Source of the DNA: Sodalis ligni
GTDB lineage: Bacteria > Pseudomonadota > Gammaproteobacteria > Enterobacterales > Enterobacteriaceae
DNA: 64,000 nt
Reading direction: 5' to 3'
NCBI RefSeq assembly: GCF_016865525.2
Contig: NZ_CP075169.1
Coordinates: 2,232,337 to 2,296,336, forward strand
The notes under the pieces are model-generated. The model did not search any database and was not told the origin of the DNA. It was given only the letters and a program-made list of their open reading frames with translations. The translations under genes were made by a program, and so were the position numbers. This document shows, one piece after another, positions 9,845 through 19,056 of the stretch (its first letter is position 1; every line of letters begins with the position of its first letter).

Positions 9845-10480
9845 ATGACCAAAACGACTCAAGCGCGTTTATCGCATATTGCCCTCACCGGGCGCGTGCT
9901 GGGAACGTGGCTGTCCCTATCCCCTGATGGCGCGGAAAACCGTCCGCTGTTCGCCGCCATGGCGGCGCCGGGCTGGATCGATGAATGGCCTTATGGGGAG
10001 CATAGGGAACTGCAGGCTATTGCCGCCCTGGTGGCCGCGGGCCTGGCGCAAGGCGTGGGCGAATCCCCGGCCGAGGCCTACCAGCGCCTGTTTATCGGTC
10101 CTTATGCACTGCCGGCCCCCCCCTGGGGCTCGGTTTATCTGGATAAAGAAAATGTGCTGTTCGGTGAATCCACGCTCAACCTGCGGCGCTGGCTGCGGGA
10201 AAACGGCATAACCATGCAGCAATCCGGCAATGAGCCGGAAGACCATATCGGCATGTTGCTTTTATTAAGCGCCTGGCTGGCGGAACAGCATCAGGACGAA
10301 TCGCTGGATATTTTGCTGGCGCAGCATCTTTTCCCCTGGTGCTTTCGTTTTCTTGAACTGCTGGAAATCCACGCCGGCCATTCGCTGTACCTGGGGGTGG
10401 CGAAGCTCGCGCGGTTAACCCTGGATGCCTGGAAAACTTCTTGTACGGCTGAGCCGCCAGCCCCGGATCTGTATTTTTAA
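9845..10480 (+). CDS. dmsD: Tat proofreading chaperone DmsD (TorD/DmsD family)
   Basis: 211 residues, against ~204 for E. coli DmsD, and recognisable along its length. The block AYQRLFIGPYALPAPPWGSVYLDKENVLFGESTLNLRRW (about 80-117) corresponds to the E. coli family core, and EPEDHIGMLLLLSAWLAE carries the conserved EPEDH. HLFPWCFRFLELLE follows. DmsD binds the twin-arginine leader of DMSO-reductase-type molybdoenzymes and holds them for cofactor loading before export. No dmsABC or other molybdoenzyme gene is in this window, so it is isolated here. Start: ATG after a purine-rich AAGGAA. Confidence 0.9.
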   Translation: MTKTTQARLSHIALTGRVLGTWLSLSPDGAENRPLFAAMAAPGWIDEWPYGEHRELQAIAALVAAGLAQGVGESPAEAYQRLFIGPYALPAPPWGSVYLDKENVLFGESTLNLRRWLRENGITMQQSGNEPEDHIGMLLLLSAWLAEQHQDESLDILLAQHLFPWCFRFLELLEIHAGHSLYLGVAKLARLTLDAWKTSCTAEPPAPDLYF

Positions 10481-10839
10481 ACAGATAATCTAAGCCTCCC
10501 GGCTTGGCCCTACCGGCGTATTCTCCTGCGGATCGCTCCGCCGATGCACGCCTGCGCCTACCGTCCTTGCCCTCTCGATGCCGTCCGCACAATGGCATAA
10601 TGCGTGCCGCCCTGGATGTTCAAATGAACAAATGTAAATCATATGATTTGTTTTTTACCGCTCGTTACATGGGGCTATGAAACGTTTTTTAAAAAAATGA
10701 TGCGATGATCGTGCTATTTTTGCCTTTATTTATTTTTTATTTGACTCATGTAACGAATTCTATGCGTAGTTGTAGACGATATGAGACGTAGCCCGTAGTG
10801 TACATTTGTTTCATTGATGTTCATGTGGAGTGTGCGGAT
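10481..10839 (+). promoter_or_regulatory. Intergenic region with long-arm inverted repeat upstream of sugar ABC genes
   Basis: No gene is seen here. The second half (about 10620-10780) is AT-rich and promoter-like. TCGTTACATG (10662-10671) and CATGTAACGA (10747-10756) are perfect reverse complements 75 bp apart. They are candidate half-sites for a regulator of the downstream sugar transporter, possibly acting through a DNA loop (inference). Confidence 0.35.
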
Positions 10840-12345
10840 ATGAGTCAACGTGCGTCGTTAGCCAAAGAGCCGGCTTATCTGTTAGAGGTGACCGGCCTGA
10901 AAAAAACGTTTGGTGATGTTGTCGCGCTGAAAAATGCGGAATTTTGCCTGAAGCGCGGTTCCATCCATGCGCTTTGCGGCTGTAACGGTGCCGGGAAGTC
11001 AACGTTTCTCAGTCTGTTGATGGGGTTTATCCGACCGGATGCGGGGGATATTTTCATTAACGGCGAGCGCTGTGATTTTTATTCACCGCGCCAGGCCTTG
11101 GCCGCCGGCATTACCATCGTGCAGCAGGAACTGAGCGGCGTGCAGGATTTGTCGGTGGCGGAAAATATTTATCTGGGCGCCGAGCCGAGGCGTTTCGGGG
11201 TGGTGGATTTCAAGCAGCTGAATCAACGGGCGCAGGCGCTGCTTGATGAGCTGGGTTTTGCCATTTCACCCAAAGCGAAGATGCGTAATCTCAGCGTGGC
11301 CGAACAGCAATTGGTGGAAATCGCCAAGGCGCTTTCCCATACCAACGCCGATATCATTATCATGGATGAGCCGACGTCCGCGCTGGGGGAAGAGGATGTG
11401 CAGAAACTTTTTCAGGCAATCCATCGGCTGGCTTCCCTGGGCAAAGGGATCATTTATGTTTCCCACCGGCTCTCTGAAATATTTCAGATTGCCGATAGCT
11501 ATACGGTATTTCGCGACGGTAGCTATATTTGCGAAGGCCCCACGGATTCTATCAGCCGCGAGCATCTGATTGAACAAATTATCGGCGGGGAAATTGACGG
11601 CGAATTCGCCAAATACAATGAGCCCACCGATGAAGTGATATTTAAGGTCACCGACCTGAACTGGAAGGGGCGGGTTAATAATGTCAGCATGTCGTTAAGG
11701 CGTGGGGAAATCTTAGGTATCTATGGCTTGGTGGGTTCAGGGCGAAGTGAGCTGCTGAATTTGATTTTGGCATTGAGCACGCCGAAAGCGGCAGTATACA
11801 AATCGGCGACAAGGTTCTTTTGCGCCATAATCCGGGGAAATCCATCCGCGCCGGCATGGCGTATGTCACTGAAGATCGCAAGGATACCGGGCTGGTGTTA
11901 AGCAGCTCGGTTTCCGAGAATATCAATATCTCTTCCCTGCGGGCCATCAGCCGACTGCGGTTTATTGACGAGGGCAAGCTGCGGCGCCGTGCCGATGCGA
12001 TGATTCGCGCCTTTAATATCCGCACGCCGGGACAGCAGCAAAAGGTCATGAATCTCAGCGGCGGTAATCAGCAGAAAGTGGTATTAGGGCGCTGGGCATT
12101 ATTGGACCCAGAGATATTGTTGCTGGATGAGCCCACCCGCGGCATTGATGTCGGCGCAAAAAGAGATTTATCGTTATATGTCTGAATTTGCGCTCAAGGG
12201 AAAAGGCATAGTGATGGTGTCCTCTGAACTTTCTGAAATTATCGGCATGAGCGATAGAATACTTGTTTTCAATAAAGGAAAGGTTGTGGGCGAGCTGGCA
12301 AGGAGCGAAGCGACCCAGGCGAAATTAATGTCATTGGCAGTGTAA
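10840..12345 (+). pseudogene. Sugar ABC transporter ATP-binding protein (RbsA/XylG type), two frameshifts
   Basis: A two-domain sugar importer ATPase. Domain 1 has Walker A CGCNGAGKST (Cys where Glu is usual), signature LSVAEQQLVEIAKAL and Walker B IIIMDEPTSAL. Domain 2 has GLVGSGRSELL, then LSGGNQQKVVLGRWALLDPEILLLDEPTRGIDVGAK. The frame is lost near 11774 (one base missing before GAG CAC GCC; homology continues EHAESGSIQIGDKVLL). It shifts again near 12160 in GCAAAAAGAG (two bases missing, or one extra), after which EIYRYMSEFALKGKGIVMVSSEL resumes. Both domains survive as sequence but no single ORF spans them. Start at ATG 10840, behind GGAG. The matching permease is broken too; the binding protein is intact. 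Confidence 0.82.
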
Positions 12346-12391
12346 TTTAATTCCTGATTCATATTTTTATAATTTTCTGAGAGAAAACAAT

Positions 12392-13425
12392 ATGAGCAGT
12401 TATTCATCCTCTACGCTACACCAGGCCCGTGGCGGAAAATTTAAAAAAGCAATGGTTCAATACGGGATTATTTTAGCCTTTATTGCCCTATGCGTTGTTA
12501 TTGCCGTCGCCGGAGAATGGGCGGTGGCCACCGGACTCTGGACCGAGAACTATTTTCTGTCCCAAGAGAATACGCTGATTGTGTTACGTCAAATCTCCAT
12601 TAACGGTATTTTAGCCATCGGCATGACGTTTGTCATCATTACCGCCGGCGTCGATCTTTCCGTCGGTTCGGTTCTGGGGCTGGCGGGTATCGTGGCGGCG
12701 CGTTTCGCCACCACCAGCAATTCAATGGCCATCGGCGGCAATGATTGGCCGCTGCTGATGCCCATTGCCGTTGCGGTGGGCATCGGCCTGGTCTGCGGCT
12801 TTCTCAACGGAATCGTGCTGAGCAAATACCGCCTGCAGCCCTTTATCGTCACCATGGGCATGCTCTCCGCCGCGCGGGGACTTACCCTTCTGACCACCGA
12901 CGGCAACCCGGTTTCACAACTGCGTGACAATTTCCGCTGGCTGGGCAACGGCTACGTACTGGGTATCCCGGTACCGGTGCTGATCTTTGTCGTGCTGTTC
13001 GCCATCGCCTGGTTTGTCCTGAACAAAATGACGTTCGGCCGTTATGTCTACGCCGTGGGCGGCAACGAAAAAAGCGCGCGCACCTCCGGTATCAACGTGC
13101 TGCGGGTCAAAGTCATCGTATATACCCTGTGCGGCGTTCTGGCGGCCATGGCGGGTATTATCCTGACGGCCCGCACCGGTTCCACGCAGACCAGCGCGGG
13201 CGCCTCTTATGAACTGGACGCCATTGCGGCGGTGGTTATCGGCGGCACCAGCATGGTGGGGATAGGCACCTGCGGGGCACCCTGTTCGGCGTGCTGATCA
13301 TCGGCGTGATGAACAACGGACTTGATTTACTCGGGGTGCAATCCTATTACCAGCAAATTATCAAAGGCGCCCTGATTGTATTTGCCGTAATGCTCGATCC
13401 ATCCCGTAAACAACAGCGTGACTAA
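12392..13425 (+). pseudogene. Sugar ABC transporter permease (RbsC type), C-terminal frameshift
   Basis: The ORF to 13297 gives 301 residues with RbsC-type features: ISINGILAIGMTFVIITAGVDLSVGSVLGLAGI, and GLVCGFLNGIVLSKYRLQPFIVTMGMLSAARGLTLL. A base appears lost near 13270 (ACC-TGCGGGG). In the next frame the family C-terminus resumes as LRGTLFGVLIIGVMNNGLDLLGVQSYYQQIIKGALIVFAVMLDP and stops at 13425. The break removes the last membrane helices, so function is doubtful unless it is a sequencing error. It lies 46 nt after the ATPase and 66 nt before the binding-protein gene. Confidence 0.82.
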
Positions 13426-13491
13426 CGCAGGAATGACTTCCCCTGCAATTTAATACTAATCATAAGACAGCTGCCCTACAAAGGAGATAAC

Positions 13492-14487
13492 ATGAAAAAA
13501 TTCAAAATAGGCTTGCTCGCGGCGACGCTGGCGTTGTCCTTTTCAGCCGCCGTCCAGGCCGCCCCTGTCAGAATTGCCGTGTTGATGTACGGCATGAAAG
13601 CCGAATTCGTACAATTAATGGAGAAATCCGGGCGGGAGCATCCCGCGGTTAAGCAGGGCGTGGCCACGCTGACGGTCTTTGACGGCGGCTATGATGCGCT
13701 GGTACAGAATAACCAGGCTGAAACGGCGATCCGGACCCGCTACGACGCCATCATCATCGACCCGGTGGATTTCGAGGCCAATGTCGATGTGGTGACCATG
13801 GCGAAAAAAGCCGGCATCCCGGTCATCGTTTCCAACTCCCGCCTGAATACCGATTTGGCGCCCGAAGTGGTTTCCGACGACGTCAAGGGCGGTTATCTGG
13901 AAGCGAAAGCGGTTTTGAATAAAATGCACTGCCAGGGCAATGTGGTCATTATCGAAGGCCCCATCGGCATATCCGGTCAGATACAGCGCGGTCAGGGTAA
14001 CGACCAGGCCATTAAGGAGTGCGGCCCGGGCAAAATCACCGTCTTGGAAAGAAAGACCGCCAACTGGTCCCGTGCCGAAGCAATGCCGCTTATGGAAAAC
14101 TGGCTGCAGAAACACCGCGGCAAAATCAACGGCGTTATTGGCCAGAACGACGAAATGGCGCTGGGAGCCATTGAGGCTATCAAGGGCGCGGGCCTGAATG
14201 TGAAGGACTTCGCCATTGCCGGGGTGGACGGCGTTTCCGATGCGCTGCGTCTGGTCAAAACCGGTGATATGATGTCCATCCTCCAGGACGGCAACGCGCA
14301 GATGCAGGGCGCCATCGATGTTGCCTTGCGCGCGGTCAAGGGCAAGGATTACAAACCCATGTCCGCCATCTGGGATCAATATAAAGACCAGGTAGCGTGG
14401 CAGGACGGCCAGGCAAAAATGTATGAAATCCCTTGGACCGTCGTGACGCCGCAAAACGCGGATAGCCTGCTGAAAATGCGTCAATAG
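13492..14487 (+). CDS. Sugar ABC transporter substrate-binding protein (RbsB type)
   Basis: 331 residues with a clear signal peptide (MKKFKIGLLAATLALSFSAAVQA, cleavage before APVRIAVL). The mature protein has the type-I periplasmic-binding fold signature: RYDAIIIDPVDFEANVDVV, VIVSNSRLN, and VIGQNDEMALGAIEAIKGAGL followed by IAGVDGVSDALRLVKTGDMMSILQDGNAQ. A good AAGGAG ribosome site precedes the ATG. It is the only intact member of its three-gene importer, so it may be orphaned or may serve another ATPase/permease. Sugar specificity cannot be read from the sequence. Confidence 0.9.
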   Translation: MKKFKIGLLAATLALSFSAAVQAAPVRIAVLMYGMKAEFVQLMEKSGREHPAVKQGVATLTVFDGGYDALVQNNQAETAIRTRYDAIIIDPVDFEANVDVVTMAKKAGIPVIVSNSRLNTDLAPEVVSDDVKGGYLEAKAVLNKMHCQGNVVIIEGPIGISGQIQRGQGNDQAIKECGPGKITVLERKTANWSRAEAMPLMENWLQKHRGKINGVIGQNDEMALGAIEAIKGAGLNVKDFAIAGVDGVSDALRLVKTGDMMSILQDGNAQMQGAIDVALRAVKGKDYKPMSAIWDQYKDQVAWQDGQAKMYEIPWTVVTPQNADSLLKMRQ

Positions 14488-14575
14488 CCGGCAGTCTGAT
14501 TTTCGCACCGCAAACCGTGGGAAACCGGCAATGACGGGATGGAGATGTCATGCCGGTTTTCTGTTGGCGGCGGGT

Positions 14576-16249
14576 TTATTTTGTTTCGTTCAACAGCCAC
14601 CAGACCGCTTCATAAGGACGCAGCGCACCGGAGTCCGGCGTCCGGTCAACGTCGCCGTAGTTGCTCAGCAGCAGCGACCATTTCGTCTTGCCGGCGAAGT
14701 AGTCCTCTTCCAGCCGCAGATCGTCCGCACCCAGATTGGCCATCACCAGCAGCGTCTGTTCCCCGCTGTGCCGCCGATAGCACCACAAGGCGGGGTGTTC
14801 CGGCGCCAGGTCCAGATAATCCCCCCAGGTGATAACCGGGTACCGCTTACGCAGGGCAATCAGCCGCTGATAGGTATGCAAGACCGAATTCCCGTCATTT
14901 AACGCACGTTCCACGTTGATTTCTCGGTAGTTCGCCGCCAGATCTATCCAGCTGTCGCCCTCGGTGAAGCCCGCGTTGCGTGAAGCGTCCCACTGCATCG
15001 GCGTACGGCCGTTGTCTCGCGATTTTTGCGCCAGGATTGCCAGCAGTTCTCCATCGGTCCTCCCCTGGACGCGCAGCTCAGAGAACATATTCAGACTTTC
15101 CAGGTCGCGATATTGCCCGATATCCTCAAAACAGGGGTTGGTCATGGCGATTTCTTCGCCCTGATAAATAAAGGGAGTGCCCTGCATGCCGTGCAGCACC
15201 ATCGCCAGCATTTTGGCCGAGACCTCCCGCCGTTCGCCGTCGTTCCCCAGCCGCGAAACAATGCGCGGCTGATCGTGGTTACACCAGAACAGCGCATTCC
15301 AGGCCTGGCCATGCATGCCCTGTTGCCACTCTCTGAAAAGGCGTTTGAGCAGGATCAGATCGGGCTTTGCCCGGGTCCATTTGGCGCCCGCGGGATAATC
15401 CACCTTCAGGTGATGGAAATTGAAGGTCATGGACAGCTCTTTTCCGTCCAGACCGGCGTAGCGCCGGCAATGCTCAAGAGTGGTGGAGGACATTTCCCCC
15501 ACGGTCATCAGTCCGCCGGGCGTAAACACCTCTTCGCTCAATTCCTGCAATAGCTGATGGATATTCGGACCGTCGGTATAAAAACGCCGGCCGTCCCCTT
15601 CATCGTCGTCCGGGAAGCCGGGGTGTTTGGAGACCAGATTAATCACATCCAGCCGCAGCCCCTCGACGCCTTTGTCCGCCCAAAACCGGCACACTTTTTT
15701 CAGTTCGGCCCGCAGGCGGGGGTTCTCCCAATTGAGATCCGCCTGTTCCACGGCAAAGGAGTGCAAATAGTATTGCCCGCTGGCGTCATGCAGCTGCCAG
15801 GCCGAACCGCCGAATTTCGAGCGCCAGTTATTGGGCGGCCCGCCGTTGACGCCGTCGCGCCAGATATAAAAATCGCGATAGGGACTCGCCGGATCTTCCG
15901 CCGCCTTGAACCAGACATGCTCGGTGGATGTATGGTTGAATACCATGTCCATCACGATATGGATATGGCGCCGGCGCGCCTCGGCCACCAGCCGCTCGAA
16001 GTCGCCCAGGGTGCCGAACAGCGGATCGATGGCGCAGTAATCGGCAATATCATAGCCGTTGTCTACCTGGGGCGAGACATAGACCGGCGTCAGCCAGACA
16101 GCGTCGACCCCCAGCCACTGCAGATAATCCAGCCGCCTGATAATGCCCGGCAAATCGCCGATGCCGTTGCCGGTGCTGTCCTGGAAGCTCTTGGGATAGA
16201 TTTGATAGATGACGCCGTTTTGCCACCAGGGAGTGTCGATATTGTTCAT
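14576..16249 (-). CDS. treC: Trehalose-6-phosphate hydrolase (alpha,alpha-phosphotrehalase)
   Basis: A 557-residue GH13 enzyme from ATG 16249 (MNNIDTPWWQNGVIYQIYPKSFQDSTGNGIGDL), close to E. coli TreC from end to end. The catalytic triad is recognisable: nucleophile Asp201 in GLRLDVINL, acid/base Glu252 in TVGEMSST, and Asp326 in CNHDQPR. It hydrolyses trehalose-6-phosphate made by TreB to glucose and glucose-6-phosphate in the cytoplasm. It lies 76 nt downstream of treB on the same strand. An upstream in-frame ATG (16276) would add 9 residues not seen in the family. Confidence 0.95.
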   Translation of the reverse strand: MNNIDTPWWQNGVIYQIYPKSFQDSTGNGIGDLPGIIRRLDYLQWLGVDAVWLTPVYVSPQVDNGYDIADYCAIDPLFGTLGDFERLVAEARRRHIHIVMDMVFNHTSTEHVWFKAAEDPASPYRDFYIWRDGVNGGPPNNWRSKFGGSAWQLHDASGQYYLHSFAVEQADLNWENPRLRAELKKVCRFWADKGVEGLRLDVINLVSKHPGFPDDDEGDGRRFYTDGPNIHQLLQELSEEVFTPGGLMTVGEMSSTTLEHCRRYAGLDGKELSMTFNFHHLKVDYPAGAKWTRAKPDLILLKRLFREWQQGMHGQAWNALFWCNHDQPRIVSRLGNDGERREVSAKMLAMVLHGMQGTPFIYQGEEIAMTNPCFEDIGQYRDLESLNMFSELRVQGRTDGELLAILAQKSRDNGRTPMQWDASRNAGFTEGDSWIDLAANYREINVERALNDGNSVLHTYQRLIALRKRYPVITWGDYLDLAPEHPALWCYRRHSGEQTLLVMANLGADDLRLEEDYFAGKTKWSLLLSNYGDVDRTPDSGALRPYEAVWWLLNETK

Positions 16250-16325
16250 GCCTATTATCCTTAATCCACGGGACAATGGCGGACCCCGTTGCCGTGAGGT
16301 CCGTCAGGCCCGTGCGAAATCAGTC

Positions 16326-17744
16326 CTATACCACCGGCAGGGTATTCACATGGGTCTTGTGCCGATAAATGGCCATGGTGAGCGCCAGCGGCACCACAAT
16401 CACCACCATCATGGCGATGGAGTATATTTGCCAGTACTGCGGCTGGATTGACAGGATACCCGGCAGTCCGCCGACGCCGATGCCGTTGGCCATCACGCCG
16501 AACAGTCCGCAGATAAGCCCCCCGCAAGCCGATCCGATCATGGCGCACAGCATGGGGTAGCGATATTTCAGGTTGATACCGTACATGGCCGGTTCCGTCA
16601 CCCCGAGGAAGGCGGAGATGGCGGCCGGTACCGATATTTCCCGTTCATTGGTCTTGCGGCTGATAAGGATGATGCCGAGCACCGACGATCCCTGGGCGAT
16701 ATTGGACAGGGCGATAAGCGGCCAAACCGGCGTACCGCCGAGAGTCTGGATCATCTGCAGATCGATGGCCAGGGTGGTCTGATGGATGCCGGTAATCACC
16801 AGCGGCGCGTAGAGGAAACCGAACAGCGCCGCGCCGATGGGGGCAAAGCCGCCGGTCATGAGTCCCTTCACCGCCCAGGCGACGCCGTCGCCAATCATCC
16901 GGCCGAACGGGCCGATAATCGCATGGGCCAGGAAAACCGCCAGTAAAAGCGACACCACCGGCACCACCACCAGATAGAGATAATCCGGCACCAGCCGTTT
17001 CAACCGGGTTTCGATAAACGCCAACGCCATGCCCGCCAACAGCGACGGCACCACCTGCGCCTGATAACCCACCTTCGCGATGCTGAACAGCCCGAAATTC
17101 CACACATCCGGCGTTTGCTGACCGAGCAGATAGGCATTCATCAGCTGCGGCGATACCAGGGTAACCCCCAGCACTATGCCCAGGGCGGGCGTTCCGCCCA
17201 TTTTTTTAACCGTCGACCAGCAGATGCCCACCGGCAGATAAAAGAAAATCGCTTCGCCAATCAGCCAGAGAAAATCGTATATGGCTTGCCAGACCTGCGA
17301 GTTTTTAATCAGCGGCTGATGGCCGAACAGCGGTACGTCGCCGATAACGTTACGAAACCCCAGTATCAAACCGCCGCTTATCAGTACCGGCAGCAGAGGA
17401 AAGAATATTTCGGCAAAATGGGAAATGGCCAGCTCATGCCAGCTCATGTTCTGGCGCGCGGCGCGTTTGGCGCTCTCCTTGTCGCTGGCGTTAAGCTGCG
17501 CCGCGCTGATGAGCGCCTGGTACCAGTCGCCGACGTCGGTGCCGATCACTACCTGAAACTGACCGGCATTGGTAAAACAGCCTTTTACCATGGGCAGCAG
17601 CTCAATTTCTTTCGGTTGCGCCGCCTGCGGATTGTTTAATACGAAACGCAGGCGGGTAATACAGTGGCTGACGGCGGCAATGTTCTCTTTGCCGCCAACC
17701 AGCGTTATCAAACGGTCGATATCCTGTGGGTTTATTTTCTTCAT
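16326..17744 (-). CDS. treB: PTS trehalose-specific EIIBC component
   Basis: 472 residues from ATG 17744 (MKKINPQDIDRLITLVGGKEN); the longer ORF start at 17894 lies upstream of the operator. EIIB is N-terminal with phospho-accepting Cys28 in AAVSHCITRLRF. EIIC follows with about ten membrane segments and the GITEPA-like motif FLGVTEPAMYGINLKYRYPM. There is no EIIA domain, so it would use the glucose EIIA (Crr), as E. coli TreB does. It imports and phosphorylates trehalose to trehalose-6-phosphate. A perfect palindrome about 80 bp upstream of the start is the likely TreR site. Confidence 0.95.
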   Translation of the reverse strand: MKKINPQDIDRLITLVGGKENIAAVSHCITRLRFVLNNPQAAQPKEIELLPMVKGCFTNAGQFQVVIGTDVGDWYQALISAAQLNASDKESAKRAARQNMSWHELAISHFAEIFFPLLPVLISGGLILGFRNVIGDVPLFGHQPLIKNSQVWQAIYDFLWLIGEAIFFYLPVGICWSTVKKMGGTPALGIVLGVTLVSPQLMNAYLLGQQTPDVWNFGLFSIAKVGYQAQVVPSLLAGMALAFIETRLKRLVPDYLYLVVVPVVSLLLAVFLAHAIIGPFGRMIGDGVAWAVKGLMTGGFAPIGAALFGFLYAPLVITGIHQTTLAIDLQMIQTLGGTPVWPLIALSNIAQGSSVLGIILISRKTNEREISVPAAISAFLGVTEPAMYGINLKYRYPMLCAMIGSACGGLICGLFGVMANGIGVGGLPGILSIQPQYWQIYSIAMMVVIVVPLALTMAIYRHKTHVNTLPVV

Positions 17745-17824
17745 TTCGGCGACCTTTATTGTTATGGAATCCCGAGGTATTGGTGAGCAACGGGAAAATA
17801 ACGCTAATAGCCTTATTGATAAAG

Positions 17825-17838
17825 TGGGAACGTTCCCA
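17825..17838. promoter_or_regulatory. TreR operator (perfect 14-bp palindrome)
   Basis: TGGGAACGTTCCCA is fully self-complementary and lies between the divergent treB and treR genes. Its GGGAACGTTCCC core agrees with the TreR operator as I recall it from enterobacteria. It could repress treBC and also control treR. Confidence 0.8.
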
Positions 17839-17975
17839 TTTTCGACTATGATCACATTAAATCTGCAGGCAGGGGCCAAAGCATGCCGAAACACGCCGGG
17901 AAGGCACCGGCGGGCAGCTATGGTGTTACACTAGGGTAAGCAGCCCATTTTCGGATGATACTTGGCAGTTAATGA

Positions 17976-18932
17976 ATGGAACCTCTACAGAATCGTCTCA
18001 CCATCAAGGATATCGCCCGCCTGAGCGGCGTCGGTAAATCCACCGTTTCACGGGTGCTGAATAATGAAAGCAAGGTCAGCCGGCAAACCCGCGAGCGCGT
18101 GGAGGCGGTAATACGCGAATACGGTTTTGTGCCGTCAAAATCGGCGCAGGTGATGCGGGGACAAAGCGACAAAATTATCGGCATTATCGTCACCCGCCTC
18201 GACTCCCCCTCGGAGAACCAGGCGGTGCGGGCCATTTTGCCGCTGCTGTACGAACAGGGCTATGACTCCATTCTGATGGAAAGCCTGCTCAATCTCGACC
18301 GTTTGAAAGAACATTTGCGGGTACTCTTCCAGCGCAACGTCGACGGCGTGATCCTGTTTGGCTTCACCGGGTTGCAAAACGATATGCTCGCACAGTGGCA
18401 GGATAAAATGGTGGTGATGGTGCGGGAGTACGCCGGGCTTTCCTCGGTCCGCTATGACGATGCCGGCGCGGTCACCCTGTTGATGCAGCGCCTGCGGCGG
18501 CAGGGGCATCGCCATATTGGTTACATCGGCGTGAACGTCAGCGATGAGACCACCGGACGACTGCGCTACGAGGCCTATCTGCGGGCCTGCGGCGACATGC
18601 AAATCTCCCCGGCGGCGGCGCTGGGAGACCTGGGCTATCAAAGCGGCTTTCATTTGGCCGGCGAGGTTATCACCGCCGACACCACCGCGCTGATTTGCGC
18701 CACCGACACCATCGCCCTTGGGGCGATCAAATATCTGCAACAGCACCGCATCGCGCTGATGCAGATGTGCAGTATCGGCCATACGCCGCTGCTGAGCTTT
18801 TTATTCCCCGACACCCTGTCGGTGGATCTCGGCTATTCCAACGCCGGTAAAGCGGCGGCGCGCCAGTTGGTGAGCCTGCTCAACGGCGAGCCGGCGCAGG
18901 GCAATATCATCGTGCCCTGCATCCTGGATTGA
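17976..18932 (+). CDS. treR: Trehalose operon repressor, LacI family
   Basis: 318 residues. The N-terminus MEPLQNRLTIKDIARLSGVGKSTVSRVLNNESKVSRQTRERVEAV is nearly that of E. coli TreR, with the LacI-type helix-turn-helix at about residues 9-30. It has a periplasmic-binding-like effector domain with ICATDTIALGAIKYLQ; the E. coli protein responds to trehalose-6-phosphate. In E. coli treR and treBC point the same way; here treR is divergent from treBC, with the operator between them. Confidence 0.94.
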   Translation: MEPLQNRLTIKDIARLSGVGKSTVSRVLNNESKVSRQTRERVEAVIREYGFVPSKSAQVMRGQSDKIIGIIVTRLDSPSENQAVRAILPLLYEQGYDSILMESLLNLDRLKEHLRVLFQRNVDGVILFGFTGLQNDMLAQWQDKMVVMVREYAGLSSVRYDDAGAVTLLMQRLRRQGHRHIGYIGVNVSDETTGRLRYEAYLRACGDMQISPAAALGDLGYQSGFHLAGEVITADTTALICATDTIALGAIKYLQQHRIALMQMCSIGHTPLLSFLFPDTLSVDLGYSNAGKAAARQLVSLLNGEPAQGNIIVPCILD

Positions 18933-19056
18933 CCGTTAACTCAATTAACCGGGTCAACGGATCAACCGCCTAAACCAGGTTAATCGAGCTTTTATAAAAT
19001 AAAGGCTTCCCGGGATCCCCCAATTCAATTTCCCTTTCTTCCCCCGCCCCTTCTTT

